The translations under genes and the position numbers were made by a program. The notes beneath the pieces are model-generated. The model searched no databases, was not told the origin of the DNA, and saw only the letters and a program-made list of their open reading frames with translations. Positions 1 through 11,230 of a DNA stretch of 64,000 nucleotides are shown here, in pieces. The DNA is from Plasmopara viticola (Eukaryota > Oomycota > Peronosporomycetes > Peronosporales > Peronosporaceae): assembly GCA_001695595.3 (NCBI GenBank), contig MBPM02000030.1:124001-188000 (forward strand), read 5' to 3'. Positions within the stretch are counted from its first letter, which is position 1. The number at the start of each line of letters is the position of its first letter.

Positions 1-330
1 AACACCGCTAAGCAGATCCGCCCAGTATCGTTGAAAAAGGCCCAGCGCCGAATTCACTAATGCGCTGCGCGGTTTCCAATCTTTGGGTGCAAACTGCAGG
101 GACAGCGGTGGAATCTTGGACAGTTTGCAGGTTAATTTTTCAGTGATGGGTATCATATGTTTTCTGGTCGGTACCCCAGTGGCAGCCTTAAATACTCTCT
201 ATGTCGATTCCATTAAGATGAGCAAAACATACGATCGACTTTTGCCATCGCCAATGCCGTTTGGTGGACGCATCAAGTAGACACCATTTCGGCAAGGCCT
301 TCTAGACTATGAACATTTAAACATGGGCCG
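1..330. repeat. Diverged repeat, copy A of effector 5' flank
   Basis: This stretch aligns by eye, in the same orientation, with about 10,640-10,980. Shared blocks include a stretch around GGTGCAAACTGCAGG, a GTGATGGGCATCATATG-like block, a GATTCCATT..AATGAGCAAAA block and a CATCAAGTGGATACCAT-like block. The copy at 10.7 kb lies directly upstream (5') of the minus-strand effector gene. The small open frame at 83-280 has no recognisable domain and is interrupted in the other copy, so I do not call it a gene. Confidence 0.6.
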
Positions 331-520
331 GAATTAAAGTACATTGCGAGACTTTCGTGATCAAGTGGCTCCCTCTGTCGCTCAAGTATCTTTGAAAAGA
401 GGTAAATCCGCTCGAAAAGTACTTTGAATTACATAATAAAGTCGCATAGTAGACTTGATTCACTGAAATGATATTATTACAAGGCATTAGTATAGATTCT
501 GACGTTGATAATAATTTTCA

Positions 521-602
521 GATTGGGTCCCCTTTTGCAATATTGTCTAAATGCTATAATCATTTAGACAATGTTACAAAAGGTGCAAAAGGGGACTCAA
601 TC
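521..602. mobile_element. 82-bp foldback element (MITE-like)
   Basis: The outer ends are near-perfect inverted repeats (GATTGGGTCCCCTTTTGCA against the complement of the right end, one mismatch). An inner stem of 12 bp (ATTGTCTAAATG and its complement) flanks the 7-nt loop CTATAAT. The whole unit folds into one hairpin with a short bulge and encodes nothing. This is the form of a small non-autonomous DNA transposon. No clear target-site duplication is visible. Confidence 0.6.
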
Positions 603-921
603 TTCGCTTTAAAGGCTGTGTGAAGTACTACTTCAACATTTTAGGTTCACTTCTCGTCCTGTTAGTTACTTTCAGCCGACTTAATCTGAATTTAGTAACC
701 TGCATTCAAATGCAAGGCCCGAGAACAGGGTCCGAGTTCGTACAGCATTGAACGACAAGCCTGTCATTCATGTCATTGACGACGGGAAGCAGAGAAAGAC
801 AGTGTGATAAGGATAGTGTTGCATGCTTATACACTGTGTTGTGGCTTAACTACGTCTGTGCATGTCTAGACTGATGGAAAGGACGTACCTGTGGCCACAC
901 ATCGACCTATTAAATTTGCTG

Positions 922-966
922 GATCGGTGTGAAGCCAGTTTCGATCTTACGACTAGCTTGGCTGCC
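922..966. repeat. 45-bp repeat, inverted copy at 11115-11159
   Basis: The block (GATCGGTG..GCCAG..TTCGATCTTACGACTAGCTTGGCTGCC) recurs as its reverse complement at 11,115-11,159 with only a few changes. It belongs to the same pair of duplicated regions as the neighbouring repeats, but here the second copy is inverted, so the duplicated DNA has been locally rearranged. Confidence 0.6.
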
Positions 967-1189
967 GGTACGCAAGAATGGACGTTGAAATCCTTATGAG
1001 ATTGTCACTCTACCTAGCTTGTTGCTGTCTTCCATAAAGCAATACGAAGCAAAGTACAGCCAATAACGATAATAAGCGTGATAGCAGGCCATATCGAATT
1101 GTATAGAGTCAACTATTAGTGTTGAGTATCTCATTCGTCGCAATATCCCTTGGCATGCGATCCATAAAATTATTCGAAAGCCATAGTGC

Positions 1190-2560
1190 TAATTATTTCG
1201 CTAGAATCTGCGGGCACGGTTTAGGTTTGCCAAGTTCATCACTGACGCAATCTCAAGAACTGTGGCAAGAATTTGGTCGACTATGAATAAATTGATTAAT
1301 TGTATCGTTAGTTGAGTTCTGACGTGTTTTTGCACTGGACCAAGTGCACAATTTGGCACATACACGCTTCAACTGAAAATGTTTTGATCGCATTCAGGAA
1401 GCAGCAAAATTCACGCGGCTCAAGTCTGTCGCTTTCTCTCTCACCTCAAATAGCTTAAGTGGTGGTGATAATGGCTATATCCGATCATTTGTACAAATAC
1501 TTGTACGAATACTCGCTGTGATTGCGGTAAATTTGCGTAATGGGTGAATGACCCACACTATCACACTTTTTTAATAATCATAAAGAATTAGAATCCTTTG
1601 AGCATTTGCCATTAGATTCGCAAGGACCATGCAACATACGGTTCATAATGGCTACAGTATCCGGAAGCTTAGCTAACACTCGCTCGTTGAGTTTTTTGGC
1701 TGCGTAGCCTATCCGTTAAGTTACAATGATGAGGATATGATCATGTTAAGAGACATGCTCTCGAACATTGGCTACAATGCACTGTGGAACACCTCAGCCA
1801 ATAAACTTCAGAGGAACGTATCGCTATTTACTGCATACGAGCCACTAAGTTTGTGCGATCATGAACGCTTTAATAATCGCGTTGGTTCTCCATCTATCCC
1901 AATCATGTTTGTTTACACGTCATCTTTACTCTCTGCGTGTAGCTGTAGGGTCTTGGTTTGGCTGGTGTATCTGACGCAGGCTCCCAAAATGAAGAATTCG
2001 CTTGCCTACTATGTTCTTGTAGCGCTTACCGCGATTGCGCGTTAGTCTCGAAAACACCGGTATTTTCAGTAACTTGATCGAATTTGGTAAGAGTCTCGGT
2101 ATCCCCTTCGGCTTTTTTTAGCTGAGCTATGTTTTTGAGTCTTGCTACACTGTGTATTTAAGATCTTCTTATGATGAGTGGTAGCCCGACCTCAGATCTG
2201 CTGAGCAGATGATAGAGACTGCTGAACAAACAGATCGTGCAATGTCCAGAGCAACATGATTGCGATGAGCAAAAGGACTCTTCCATCGCGCTGCATGTCT
2301 GAGAATACAATGTGTCCCGCACAAACTTTGATTAGCTTTTTTCCTCCATATCACGTTCGCGAAGTACAAGAAGAAAGTCCGAGTAATGCCTCGTAGGGCC
2401 TTAATTCGATATGTGCAGACTAAAAGGTGATGTAATGGGAGAAACACTTTTAAACCCTCAAGGCTACGTCCCACATTCAATTCACCTGACCATTTTAACG
2501 CGCAACAGTGATCACACAACGCAATTAAAGGCAGCTTGTGCCTTCCATTATATGATTCAA
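1190..2560. repeat. Duplicated block A, part 1
   Basis: This block matches 14,150-16,030 in the same orientation over many short collinear segments: GTTTGCCAAGTTCATCACTG, an AGCTGTAGGGTCTTG segment, GATTGCGATGAGCAAAA and others, separated by small indels. Neither copy has a convincing long reading frame. It looks like an old segmental duplication or two old copies of one large element. The open frames at 1737-2045 and 2169-2519 fall inside it, have no recognisable domains and are not preserved in the other copy. Confidence 0.55.
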
Positions 2561-2878
2561 ATTAAAGTCGCATACAATTTTTAAACTACAATATACATCA
2601 TTGGCCAACCCGCCTCCATCTAACGACACCTGTTCCGAGTTAGAGAAGTTTGATGCTCCTCTACATGTTTACTTGTGTCAGAAGTGATTGCAAAGTTTTG
2701 CAAAGGAGATCGATTGCCGACAAAAAAAAACAAAAATTAAGCGGCGCGTTGGTCTAAACACGCTTTACGATCTACGATGAGCTTTGCATCCGTATCTCTT
2801 AGAAACATGTTTTTTTAAGGAGCCATTACCTGGCCAACACTTCTTTTACCGGCCCACCACCCCACATATATTAGCTTT

Positions 2879-2911
2879 TTTGACCAATTCGAAAGCCTCT
2901 GATTGGTCAAA
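2879..2911. promoter_or_regulatory. Inverted CCAAT boxes upstream of MULE relic
   Basis: TTTGACCAAT and ATTGGTCAAA form a perfect 10-bp inverted repeat separated by 13 bp, placing a CCAAT box on each strand. It lies about 130 bp before the first recognisable transposase-like residues. CCAAT boxes are common promoter elements in eukaryotes, so this may be the old promoter of the transposase. That function is inference. Confidence 0.35.
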
Positions 2912-3009
2912 CTAACCTCCAACCGTTATCGCCATCCCAACCCCATTTCCCTCTAAAACTTAGTCAACACTGCTCAGGTTTAGCTCTCCTACAATCCTTA
3001 GAGATAGTG

Positions 3010-4970
3010 TATTGCGTTCTAGAAGAAACTCGGAAAGCTGTCGATGCGTATTTATTCGTAAGAGGCTATGTTCTCAGAATCAAGTGCGCCAAGCGTGTTG
3101 GTAATAGAAAAGATGAAGCATCAAAAGTATAGCTCTGTGGTGTTCTCAAGGTCACAAGCTCGTTGCCAATAATGATTCAGCACGCCCTCATTGGCGTACC
3201 ATAGCCAGCCGCAGCACTGGCTGCCCTTATGAAGCTGCTATCAAACGAGTGAAGCTTGGTGAATATGATGACGGCAACAACAACTTTGACTGGTATGTGG
3301 AAATCGTCAAAGGAGCACACAACCTTTAAGCTTTAAGGATGCTTCTGCACATCCCCGTGGGCGTGCACTTAACGCAATAGCTCGCGAGCAAGCACTCCTG
3401 TTGAGCAATGCCAGTGTCAAACCTGGTGCTATTCTTGCCTCCCTCCGGGTTGATAACATAACTGTTACTGCCCAGAACATTTACAACTTCCGCAATTGCG
3501 CTGAAAAGCTACAAGGACGAGCACCTCTCACAGCACTTTTAGATGGGCTAGCTACTGTTGGTGTGGAGTAGTACCCTGCATGCAAGAAACAGATACTATA
3601 ACACCTTTTCATTATTTCGCTATCGGTCAAGAAGGCTGTATGCAAGTATGCTGCTGGAACAGTCTCGCTGCTTGACTGTATATACAATCTAAAGAGTATG
3701 GCTTGCCCCTGTCCTTCATTGTCGGTGCTACCAGCACGAACAACATCTTCAGGGTGGCATACTGTCTCTGCAGGCAGAACGGGAGAATAACTACCTCTGG
3801 GCCATGCGCAAGCTTCAGCATACATTTCGCAAGATGGGCGTGATTCCCATATTTTTTTCACTGATCGAGAGTTTGCTTCAATGAGCACATTTATGCTGTT
3901 TCCGGCCGCGAATGGGCTCCTTTGCCGCTGGCACATCTCGAAAGACATTCTATCCAGCCACAAGAAGTCATTTGCCACCAACGAAGCTTGGAAGGCGGCT
4001 AGAACATCTAAACTGTTTTAGATCGGATTGAGGATTACAATCGACAGCCTTTTCAGATGTGTAAGACTTTGCAAACAAGCTCTCAGGTCCTTCGGTACAT
4101 TGAAGACGTTAGAAAGAGAAGTTTGTGACCTTAATGAGAATCACGGGCTTGTCATCACCTTTCGTGTGGAGAGCGCTCATGCTACTCTAAAACGGTGAAT
4201 TGAATGCTCCAAGGGGAACTGTTTTCCGTCAATAACGCAATCAGGATTGCTTGTGATGGGCAGCTAGCTGTTATCAAGCACCAGCGTGCAAGAGAGCGAG
4301 CAATCGTTGACATGGGCTTTGGCAGATGTCTACTAATGACATGGACAAGACTTCAAAGGCTGGTCTACGTGCACCATTTCGCCAATGTAAGGATCGGTTT
4401 GATGATGCTGACAAAGACGATGGGCCCGTAAGACTTCGCCTAGGTATGTACAGATGGAAGCAGTACCGTACATACAGTATATACAGCGCGTGCAGTGGAC
4501 TAATGCACGTTGTGTCAAAACAGGCTTGTTAGCGTCAAACATGAGATACGCATGTCGGCATGTCTTCTATGCGCGGCACCTGCCGCTCTCCATTGATGCC
4601 TTCAACAACTTGTTCAGCCATCTCAAGGTTGTTGTACAGCAAGGTCTACCAGATCTGCCATCAGCTTGGCAAATGGTATCAGCCCATTATTGTTGATTAC
4701 ATTCTAGCGCTATAACAGGCAGATATTCGTGATCCTGAGCAGATACAGGATCGTAGGAGACCTGCTGGTAGACCATTCGTCTTTCACACCGTCTTGACAC
4801 TCATATTGCTGCGCTCAATGTATCTTTCGACGCCCTGTACTTTGTCTTGTTTGAGCTCTGTCACCTTGGCTTTCTCTAGTTCACGTGTTCGAAGAGGAGT
4901 AGCGATCTAAGCGACTTTGAAATTGATGTAACAAGTTTTTGACCCACACCACCGCTGCCATTGTACAATC
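3010..4970 (+). pseudogene. Broken MULE transposase with FAR1-type N-terminus
   Basis: Reading across frames, the region gives a FAR1-like zinc-binding start (RGYVLRIKCAKRVGNRK, then a GCPYEA motif and an HN motif), an ASAHPRGRALNAIAREQALL segment, a DRELAF-like core motif followed by CRWHISKDI, and an ESAHATLKRW segment near 4160. An AT-hook-like RRRPAGRP lies near 4755. This order is typical of oomycete Mutator-like (MULE) transposases, which cut and paste DNA. The frame shifts repeatedly and several stop codons interrupt it (for example just after the HN motif near 3327), so no functional enzyme can be made. It sits between the two halves of duplicated block A and has no counterpart in block B, so it inserted after the duplication. 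I could not define its terminal repeats. Confidence 0.75.
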
Positions 4971-5039
4971 AGCTACGACCATCGCCGAGCTATTGGTAAT
5001 CCGTTAACACTGAAGTTTAATTTATTTCCGTATATTTTT

Positions 5040-5950
5040 TTTTAAGCGCTTCTGAGTACCTCTACTTCGAGCACCCTAATGCGGCTACAATCCTCGCGAA
5101 TAATCAATAGGTGGGGTTGCAATTTAAAGTCCACATCTTGCGGTGCTTATGTCAAACTTGCTTCAACCGTTTCTCTTTACCCACCTTTTGTAAGGATCAG
5201 TGGGTAGTTTTGCATTTAAATTGGTGTACCAGTCTCACTTGGTGCACAGGTCATTATATATATAAGAATCGGGATTTTGTACATAGTTTGCAACCAATGA
5301 CACATCGCATGTGCCGGTCCCAATCACGATCACTGACACAAAAATTGAAGAAAGCGACCTGGCCAGACAGATTCTTTGGCCAAGAGTCCCCCAAAGGGTC
5401 AAGTTGTTGTCATGTTTTTGGCCCGCTGGCGGCAGTGTATGGTAATTCAGATCAGATTTTTATTAGGTGTACAACCGAAGAAAGGTACGGCACAGAATTA
5501 TATATGAACGGTCAATGCAAGAGAGAGAACCAGGTACAAGTCATGCCACAAAAGGGTGAAGCTCGGGATTCAGAAGCTACAGTCCTCAAATTGCTGCGTT
5601 GATTAAATGACCTGCAGGGATGAAATGAAATGGAGCGAAGGTTCAAGCTAAACTGCTTTGCATCTGAGCAGGTGCCGTGGTGTGACAACACCCCCTCAGG
5701 TGCCGAAATTACTTTCTCGCAAGCATTGACCTAATTTTAATTTTGATTCTCGCTCTAAGCCACCCGATTGGTACTATTAACCCGCCAGACATAATTTTTC
5801 TCTACCCATAGATAGTTGCGCTGTCTGCTGTATTCGATGTTTGTCCGCTATGTTTCGACTCCACTTCGGCGCTATGGATAGTAGTTTTGTGTAGTATTTT
5901 GTGTAAGAATAAACCGATAAAAAGGATAACGCTTATAAAAGTACATAACC
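5040..5950. repeat. Duplicated block A, part 2
   Basis: The block is collinear with about 16,730-17,630: shared segments include TGCTGCAATCCTC/GGCTACAATCCTC, CTTGYGGTGCTTAYGT, a CTGTCTGYTGTAT segment and a GTAAGAAYA..GATAACGC/GATTACGC segment near the end. It is the continuation of block A on the far side of the MULE relic. The 163-residue open frame at 5111-5602 lies in it and is only partly open in the other copy; no domain is recognised. Confidence 0.5.
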
Positions 5951-8900
5951 AATACCATTATTGCTGAAGTATAGTCATCAAATAGGCATAAAATGTAGAA
6001 TATGATTGAATACTAACTCATTTCTGCCTACTCGAGGGATAGTTTCATGCTTGGAGCTTTTGAACTGACGAACCACGCGCTTCAATAAGATGTATGAGAC
6101 TATCGGTGGAACTGTCTGAATTTGTACCAGATTTACGCGAAGTATGTAGACGTATATATCGCCTTTCCACTTTTTATGTCTCGCGCTCGCCATTCACGAA
6201 GCGACGGATACCGAAACCGCAATCGATTACATAGATTCTTGATTCAAACTTATAGAAGACTCTAGCAATGACGGAGCCAGTAATTAGTCACATAATTATA
6301 GCTTTATGTAATTTGCTTGATGACTGCATTATTAGCCGCTAAAATCGGTTGAGGTCTATTCTTCAATCAGTCGCCTCCAATCCTTCTGTTTTTACACAGA
6401 CGTTTCGTCTGGTATCAAGAACTAGGCAGAACTGTCACCATCAGTGTCTCAGCATTACAACACTATAAACAAGCTATAGTACTGTGTTGGACCCGAAAGT
6501 ATAGGATATCATTTTCACATACATCATTATTTTTACACCACTCGATGGAAGTCGTTGCATAAGATTATGTAATTCTTCGATCCGGTCCAAATAAACAGGT
6601 TTTTGGCAAGTCGGACGGAATCGTACATTTAAGAATGTACTGAACAAAGTGTGCTTAAACACGCTACATTCGAATCTGCCCATGTCAACAAATTTGGGCG
6701 AACGTGATAGAACTGAGAAAAGATGGTGGACTTCAATCAAATTACGAAACATACTATCGTGAATTGTATTCTGGCTTATAATTACTTTTCTGTGGTATGA
6801 GTATAGACTTGTCGACAGCAAACTAATTTACAATTTAACCGGTGTAGCATGCGTTGCGCGATCAAAGCTTAGAAAATAGAACAAGCAATTGAAAACATGC
6901 CTTTACTCAAAGCTGAGCTTTTGCAGTGAAGGCTGTCTTCCCTTCTAAGACTGTGTTTACAGACTCATAACGACGAACTCCCCTATCAGTTCAATACCGA
7001 TTTGCATAATGGGCTATTGTATATGATACCAAAGTGGATAAAGTCCTTGTCTTGATTGCGAAATTGAGAATAAAAACTCAAATATTGCATTAATAAACAA
7101 AAATTATTGAACACGTTAGACTCCCTAAACATGATAGTAAAGTGTTATTCACCGAAAGACCGCATATACATATTTCTGCATATATTTTGTGCAAAAGATG
7201 TTGTGGATTTCGACACAACTGGCATCACGTTGTAGCAAATCGACACTCACGCAAGTAGATTGCCCACCTAAAACATCGCAAGAGGGAGACTTATTATTTT
7301 TTACTCTTCGGTCAGACGAGCAGTTTTAATTGCTTTTTAGCCTTTTGGCTTTTACAGTCTTTACAGAAAAGAAAGTCAATTATGATGCATCGCGGCGTCC
7401 GGGTTCTGCGATAAAAATCTATGCTGAGGGATCAAGCAGCACAGGTTCCGATAACCTCAGCGGTAGCATTTAGTGTGCTAAGCTTGTGATGCTTAAGGCT
7501 TTCACATATGCAGAGAAGAAAAGCCATAATATTCTCCTTAGAATTAATAAGGAAGAGACGGTCACTAAGGCAGCCTTAATCACAAATGAATACTGCAAAC
7601 TATTAGGCCCGCCTCGCACATCAACCTTAGAATGCAGAAGTCTAATTGCTCTCTACGACATAGACATCATTCTCTTCCGCCATGCAGTGGATAGGCAACT
7701 CCTTGATCTATAGAAATTGAAATAATCGTCCGCTGATTCGGATCCAGACCTAATAGACATACATTTTTGCCGTGTAGACCGCTGCTTTGACTGTGGTGAG
7801 CAAGAACATGATCCGTTCAAGCTCCGTAAAAGGTCAATGAAGTAATTACATTTCGCTCAAGAGCTCGGAATACATATAGGTATAGGCGTTGTCCTCAGAG
7901 CCAAGAAAAAGGTGGTCAGGGGTGCCCTCCTGGGAAAATCTTAAATTTCCAAGCTGTATTTGTGATTGGTAAACATCAAGAAAACTTAGACTATACGAGA
8001 GCAACGAGCACAGTTTCAATTCGACTAAATCACGTGACGGTTTAAAGCGTCGAAATAGTCAAGTTGTGAACTTAATGATTTCGACAGCACGGGGATGTTC
8101 GTAATTGGTCCTTGACATGGGTAAATATGACAGGTTCTTAGGCACGCCGTAGCTAAAGAGCACATTCTTCTGATTGATATGCGGGACAAGGCGACAGATT
8201 CTTTTTGCCAAGTTGTGTGGAATAGGGGTTTGTAAGTCATGTTCTTACTTTTGGTGGTGCATAAAACCTCTTTGAAAGTAAGCTTGAGGTCCAACATTAA
8301 TATCTTTAAAGCCTCAGTCAACTATTTTGATTGGCCTTAGTCGCTTGCCCGCGTGGAATATTGAGTGACTCGCTAAGCTTTACCAAAATTTGAAATGGAT
8401 TTTTATACCCCGTTTACTTGCTAGTACAATTATCAGTTTTCCGCTGTTGGTCACTCCATAAAAGTTATTAGCCTCGTCTATTAAATTCGCATATAAAAAT
8501 AAAAGAAAAGCGTTGTTGATATTTTAGGCACCGTTTTTACCACTGTTCAATTGGAGTACCTCTTTTGGGCTCCAGTAAATTCTCAGGGTACTTCGGCTTG
8601 AGCCCCAGACACTCTTGACGGAAATTTTTAAGTTCGGGAGCTACTAAATAGGGGATAACTTATCTCAGGGATAGTGTAGCCCCTCGTAATTGTTACATCA
8701 TTGCCGTATAGTTATCTTCTGTAAGCGATCCGTCTGACAGCCAAAGTCGCTAATTTTTAGCAGAAAGAAGCGGTTTCACACTCAATTTAATACGAATCGC
8801 AAGTCACTTAGAGTAAAAGAGCGAAATTAGCAAACACTCGTACAGGTAAACTTATTATACGAAACTATACCGATACGAGAATTCTATTCAAAAAGTAAAT

Positions 8901-9384
8901 CGCAATTAAATGAAGAAATTGGGTGCCCAGCATATTCGCGTAAGTCACAAAAGATTATTGGGATCATAGGTGTTTTACCGGAGAGGTCTTTTACGACCAA
9001 GTGAAAAAAGATCAGGTTTTAGTATACGAGTGAGGAAACCGCACTAGCCAGCAATGCTGGGAATTATATTTGCATATAGTACGCAAACGCTAGGCATTAC
9101 CTTATTTGTCGTAATGTAATGAGCAGAACGCTTTATATCGACTGAGACCAGATCGCGACTGCTAACGAAATCCCAAATTTAGAGGTAAGGTTCGATCACG
9201 CAGATAATTTTAATAATAATATATGTAAAAAGCGCTGAATCCATTATTACTTAGTATTTGCTTCGGCTCGCTACAAAACGAAATATCGGTGCTGTGCTCT
9301 AGGAGTGTTATTCGCCCGCTGGCTTTGGCTTCACATTCTATAGTAACACAAAAGCAATACAATGTCAATGCGAAAAATTCTACG
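5951..9384. other. Gene-free AT-rich DNA
   Basis: There is no frame with a recognisable domain. A decayed coding trace around 7486-7850 includes a CFDCGEQEHDPFKLRK stretch, which resembles a retrotransposon zinc knuckle, but stop codons interrupt it and it cannot be assigned. The rest appears to be AT-rich, decayed intergenic DNA. Confidence 0.5.
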
Positions 9385-10467
9385 TCATGTGTAAAGCATA
9401 TGCATACGTACCTCAATGGCCTCGAGATTAAAATTTCTCGCGATTCCATTTGGCAAAAAGTCGGCCATGAAGGTCAGCATCTCCTTAAAACTTTGAGACG
9501 AGAAAACATGTTGGAGCTTGGGAAGATTATTTTCGATTTCGCTCTCAGTCATACCTTCCTTTTGCAGTGTAGTCAGCATGAAATGGGAGAAGTCCACGTC
9601 TTTTTGATTTTTTGTCGCCCATTGAAAAAGCTTTTCAAACAGGAAGGCATCGTTGTTGAAACCTTCAACAGGATGCAGGCCTTTGAAAACGTCTGCTACC
9701 TTTCTACCACCACTAATCATCTCGAAATAGTTCTCTAAATTTTGATAAGGATTCTTTGGATCATTCAAATCAGCTTTGAGCTTCTCGAGATGAGATATGA
9801 GAAGATCACCGTCCATCTTCCTTCCCATTTTTTCATTCACAGTGTTTTGATTCGAATCACGATAGACCAAATAGCGCAAATATCTACCCATATCATCTGT
9901 TTCGCCTTTTGTGACGCCGCCGACCAACCGATTGAGCAGGAGGTCCTCAAAGCGGACTCCCAAAGCACGCGTGTCTGGGTTTTCTATAGCGCGCGCAATA
10001 ATTGCTTCGATTGCGACGTTGTCGCGTGCATTAAACTCCTTGAACATTGTCGCAAAGATCAACTCATCAGCTTTGTCTCCGAATTCTGCTTTGACTGCTT
10101 TTTCCCAATTCATAAAGTGCGGACTCTTAAAAAAAGATTGTACATCCGCGTCTTTGACTTTGTGCGTGTTGAAGAGATGAGTTGCCGTTTGCGCTTGATT
10201 GACGGTATGTTCCACGACTTCATCTGGCAAAAGCTTCTTCTCCGAAAAAGAATGCGCGAATTTCTCAGCTGCTGATGCAGTTGGGCTTGGCATCAAGAGA
10301 CGCACAGGCCATCGCCGCCGCAAAGTAATTAAAGGCACCATGTCTGGGCCTTGGGTTGAGGTTCTTCCAGCACCAGAAGCTCTCGCCGTCACCTTGGCAG
10401 TCAAACAGAGTGCATGTAGAGCAACTACCGCTAGTGTCACGACGAACTGGAGCCGTCTCAAAACCAT
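9385..10467 (-). CDS. Candidate secreted RxLR/LWY-type effector
   Basis: A single 360-residue frame with a true ATG and no intron. Residues 1-28 look like a signal peptide: RRL, then a hydrophobic run VVTLAVVALHALCL and a small-residue cleavage zone. At 56-59 there is RLLM where oomycete effectors carry RxLR; no EER follows, so the translocation motif is degenerate. The rest is alpha-helical and fits tandem (L)WY-type modules: SPHFMNW-type start near 114-120, a FEDLLLNRLVGG segment near 172-183, then NPYQNLENYFEMI near 239-251 with a hydrophobic residue pattern resembling the first. Such proteins are secreted during plant infection and act in or around host cells. The gene stands alone in repeat-rich DNA, typical for effectors. 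Its 5' flank is duplicated at 1-330. Target and activity cannot be told from the sequence. Confidence 0.65.
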   Translation of the reverse strand: MVLRRLQFVVTLAVVALHALCLTAKVTARASGAGRTSTQGPDMVPLITLRRRWPVRLLMPSPTASAAEKFAHSFSEKKLLPDEVVEHTVNQAQTATHLFNTHKVKDADVQSFFKSPHFMNWEKAVKAEFGDKADELIFATMFKEFNARDNVAIEAIIARAIENPDTRALGVRFEDLLLNRLVGGVTKGETDDMGRYLRYLVYRDSNQNTVNEKMGRKMDGDLLISHLEKLKADLNDPKNPYQNLENYFEMISGGRKVADVFKGLHPVEGFNNDAFLFEKLFQWATKNQKDVDFSHFMLTTLQKEGMTESEIENNLPKLQHVFSSQSFKEMLTFMADFLPNGIARNFNLEAIEVRMHMLYT

Positions 10468-10639
10468 AACTTGTCGAATTTAAAGCGAGTTGGTGAAGCA
10501 AGGCGAGATCAAGAATGAGAGAACGAGGAGCGATGTAGGTGGTTTGCAAACATATTCCGTCTTACGCACGGAGAATTGATCCATACGGATCCAAAACGTC
10601 CAGTTAGCACTCATGAGTTATATTCAGTATGAATATATA

Positions 10640-10980
10640 AAGCCCCGGTAGCTAACAGCTGCTATGCCCGCAAAGCAGTATCTACAAAGGCGGGCCCAAA
10701 GCGCCGAGCTCTTTAAGGAGCCCATCCTTATGGTGCAAACTGCAGGAACAGTTGTGATTTCTTGGACGATTTGGAGGGTAAATCTTGAGTGATGGGCATC
10801 ATATGCTTTCTATCTAATCAGTTACGTATCTCAGTGGTACCTATAATTGACTCAACTGCTCTGCATGAGGATTCCATTCAAAATGAGCAAAATGTACGAC
10901 AGACTCTTGCCATCGTCAATACCGGTTGCACTACGTGTCTCCATCAAGTGGATACCATCCTGGCAAGGCTATCTTAATCA
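10640..10980. repeat. Diverged repeat, copy B (effector 5' flank)
   Basis: This is the partner of 1-330, described there. It starts about 170 bp upstream of the effector ATG, so the duplicated unit reaches into the effector's promoter region. By analogy a related effector gene would be expected just left of this window. Confidence 0.6.
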
Positions 10981-11159
10981 AAACATTGGCTTGCGAGCCG
11001 GCCAATAGTGTAGTCCGGTAAAATCCTTTCGAGAGTATTCTGCTATAAATTAAAGTAGTGGTTTCGTTTTAAGAAACACTTTTTTCAAAGTGGTTAAATT
11101 TTCATTCTTGCATTGGCAGCCAAGCTAGTCGTAAGATCGAAGCTGGCTTGGCACCGATG

Positions 11160-11230
11160 CTATGGGTCTCCAGCAAATTCGAGCTGATTATCGCTGCTAT
11201 GGGTCTCCAGCAAATTCGAGCTGATTATCG
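11160..11230. repeat. Perfect 34-bp tandem duplication
   Basis: A 34-bp unit (starting CTATGGGTCTCCAGC, ending GATTATCG) occurs twice, at 11160-11193 and 11197-11230, with no differences and a period of 37 bp. The surrounding repeats are heavily diverged, so this copy is recent. It directly follows the inverted 45-bp repeat. Confidence 0.85.

Noticed and set aside
3481..3981. 166-residue minus-strand frame
   Set aside because: It is antisense to the MULE transposase relic, whose plus-strand motifs are recognisable.
9289..10275. Two long plus-strand frames (149 and 177 residues) opposite the effector
   Set aside because: They are antisense shadows of the effector gene, have no domain, and the sense frame has a signal peptide and a coherent helical pattern.
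10265..10549. Cysteine-rich minus-strand frame overlapping the effector start
   Set aside because: It is another frame of the effector's 5' end. The ATG at 10467 gives a clear signal peptide and a long open frame; this frame ends early.
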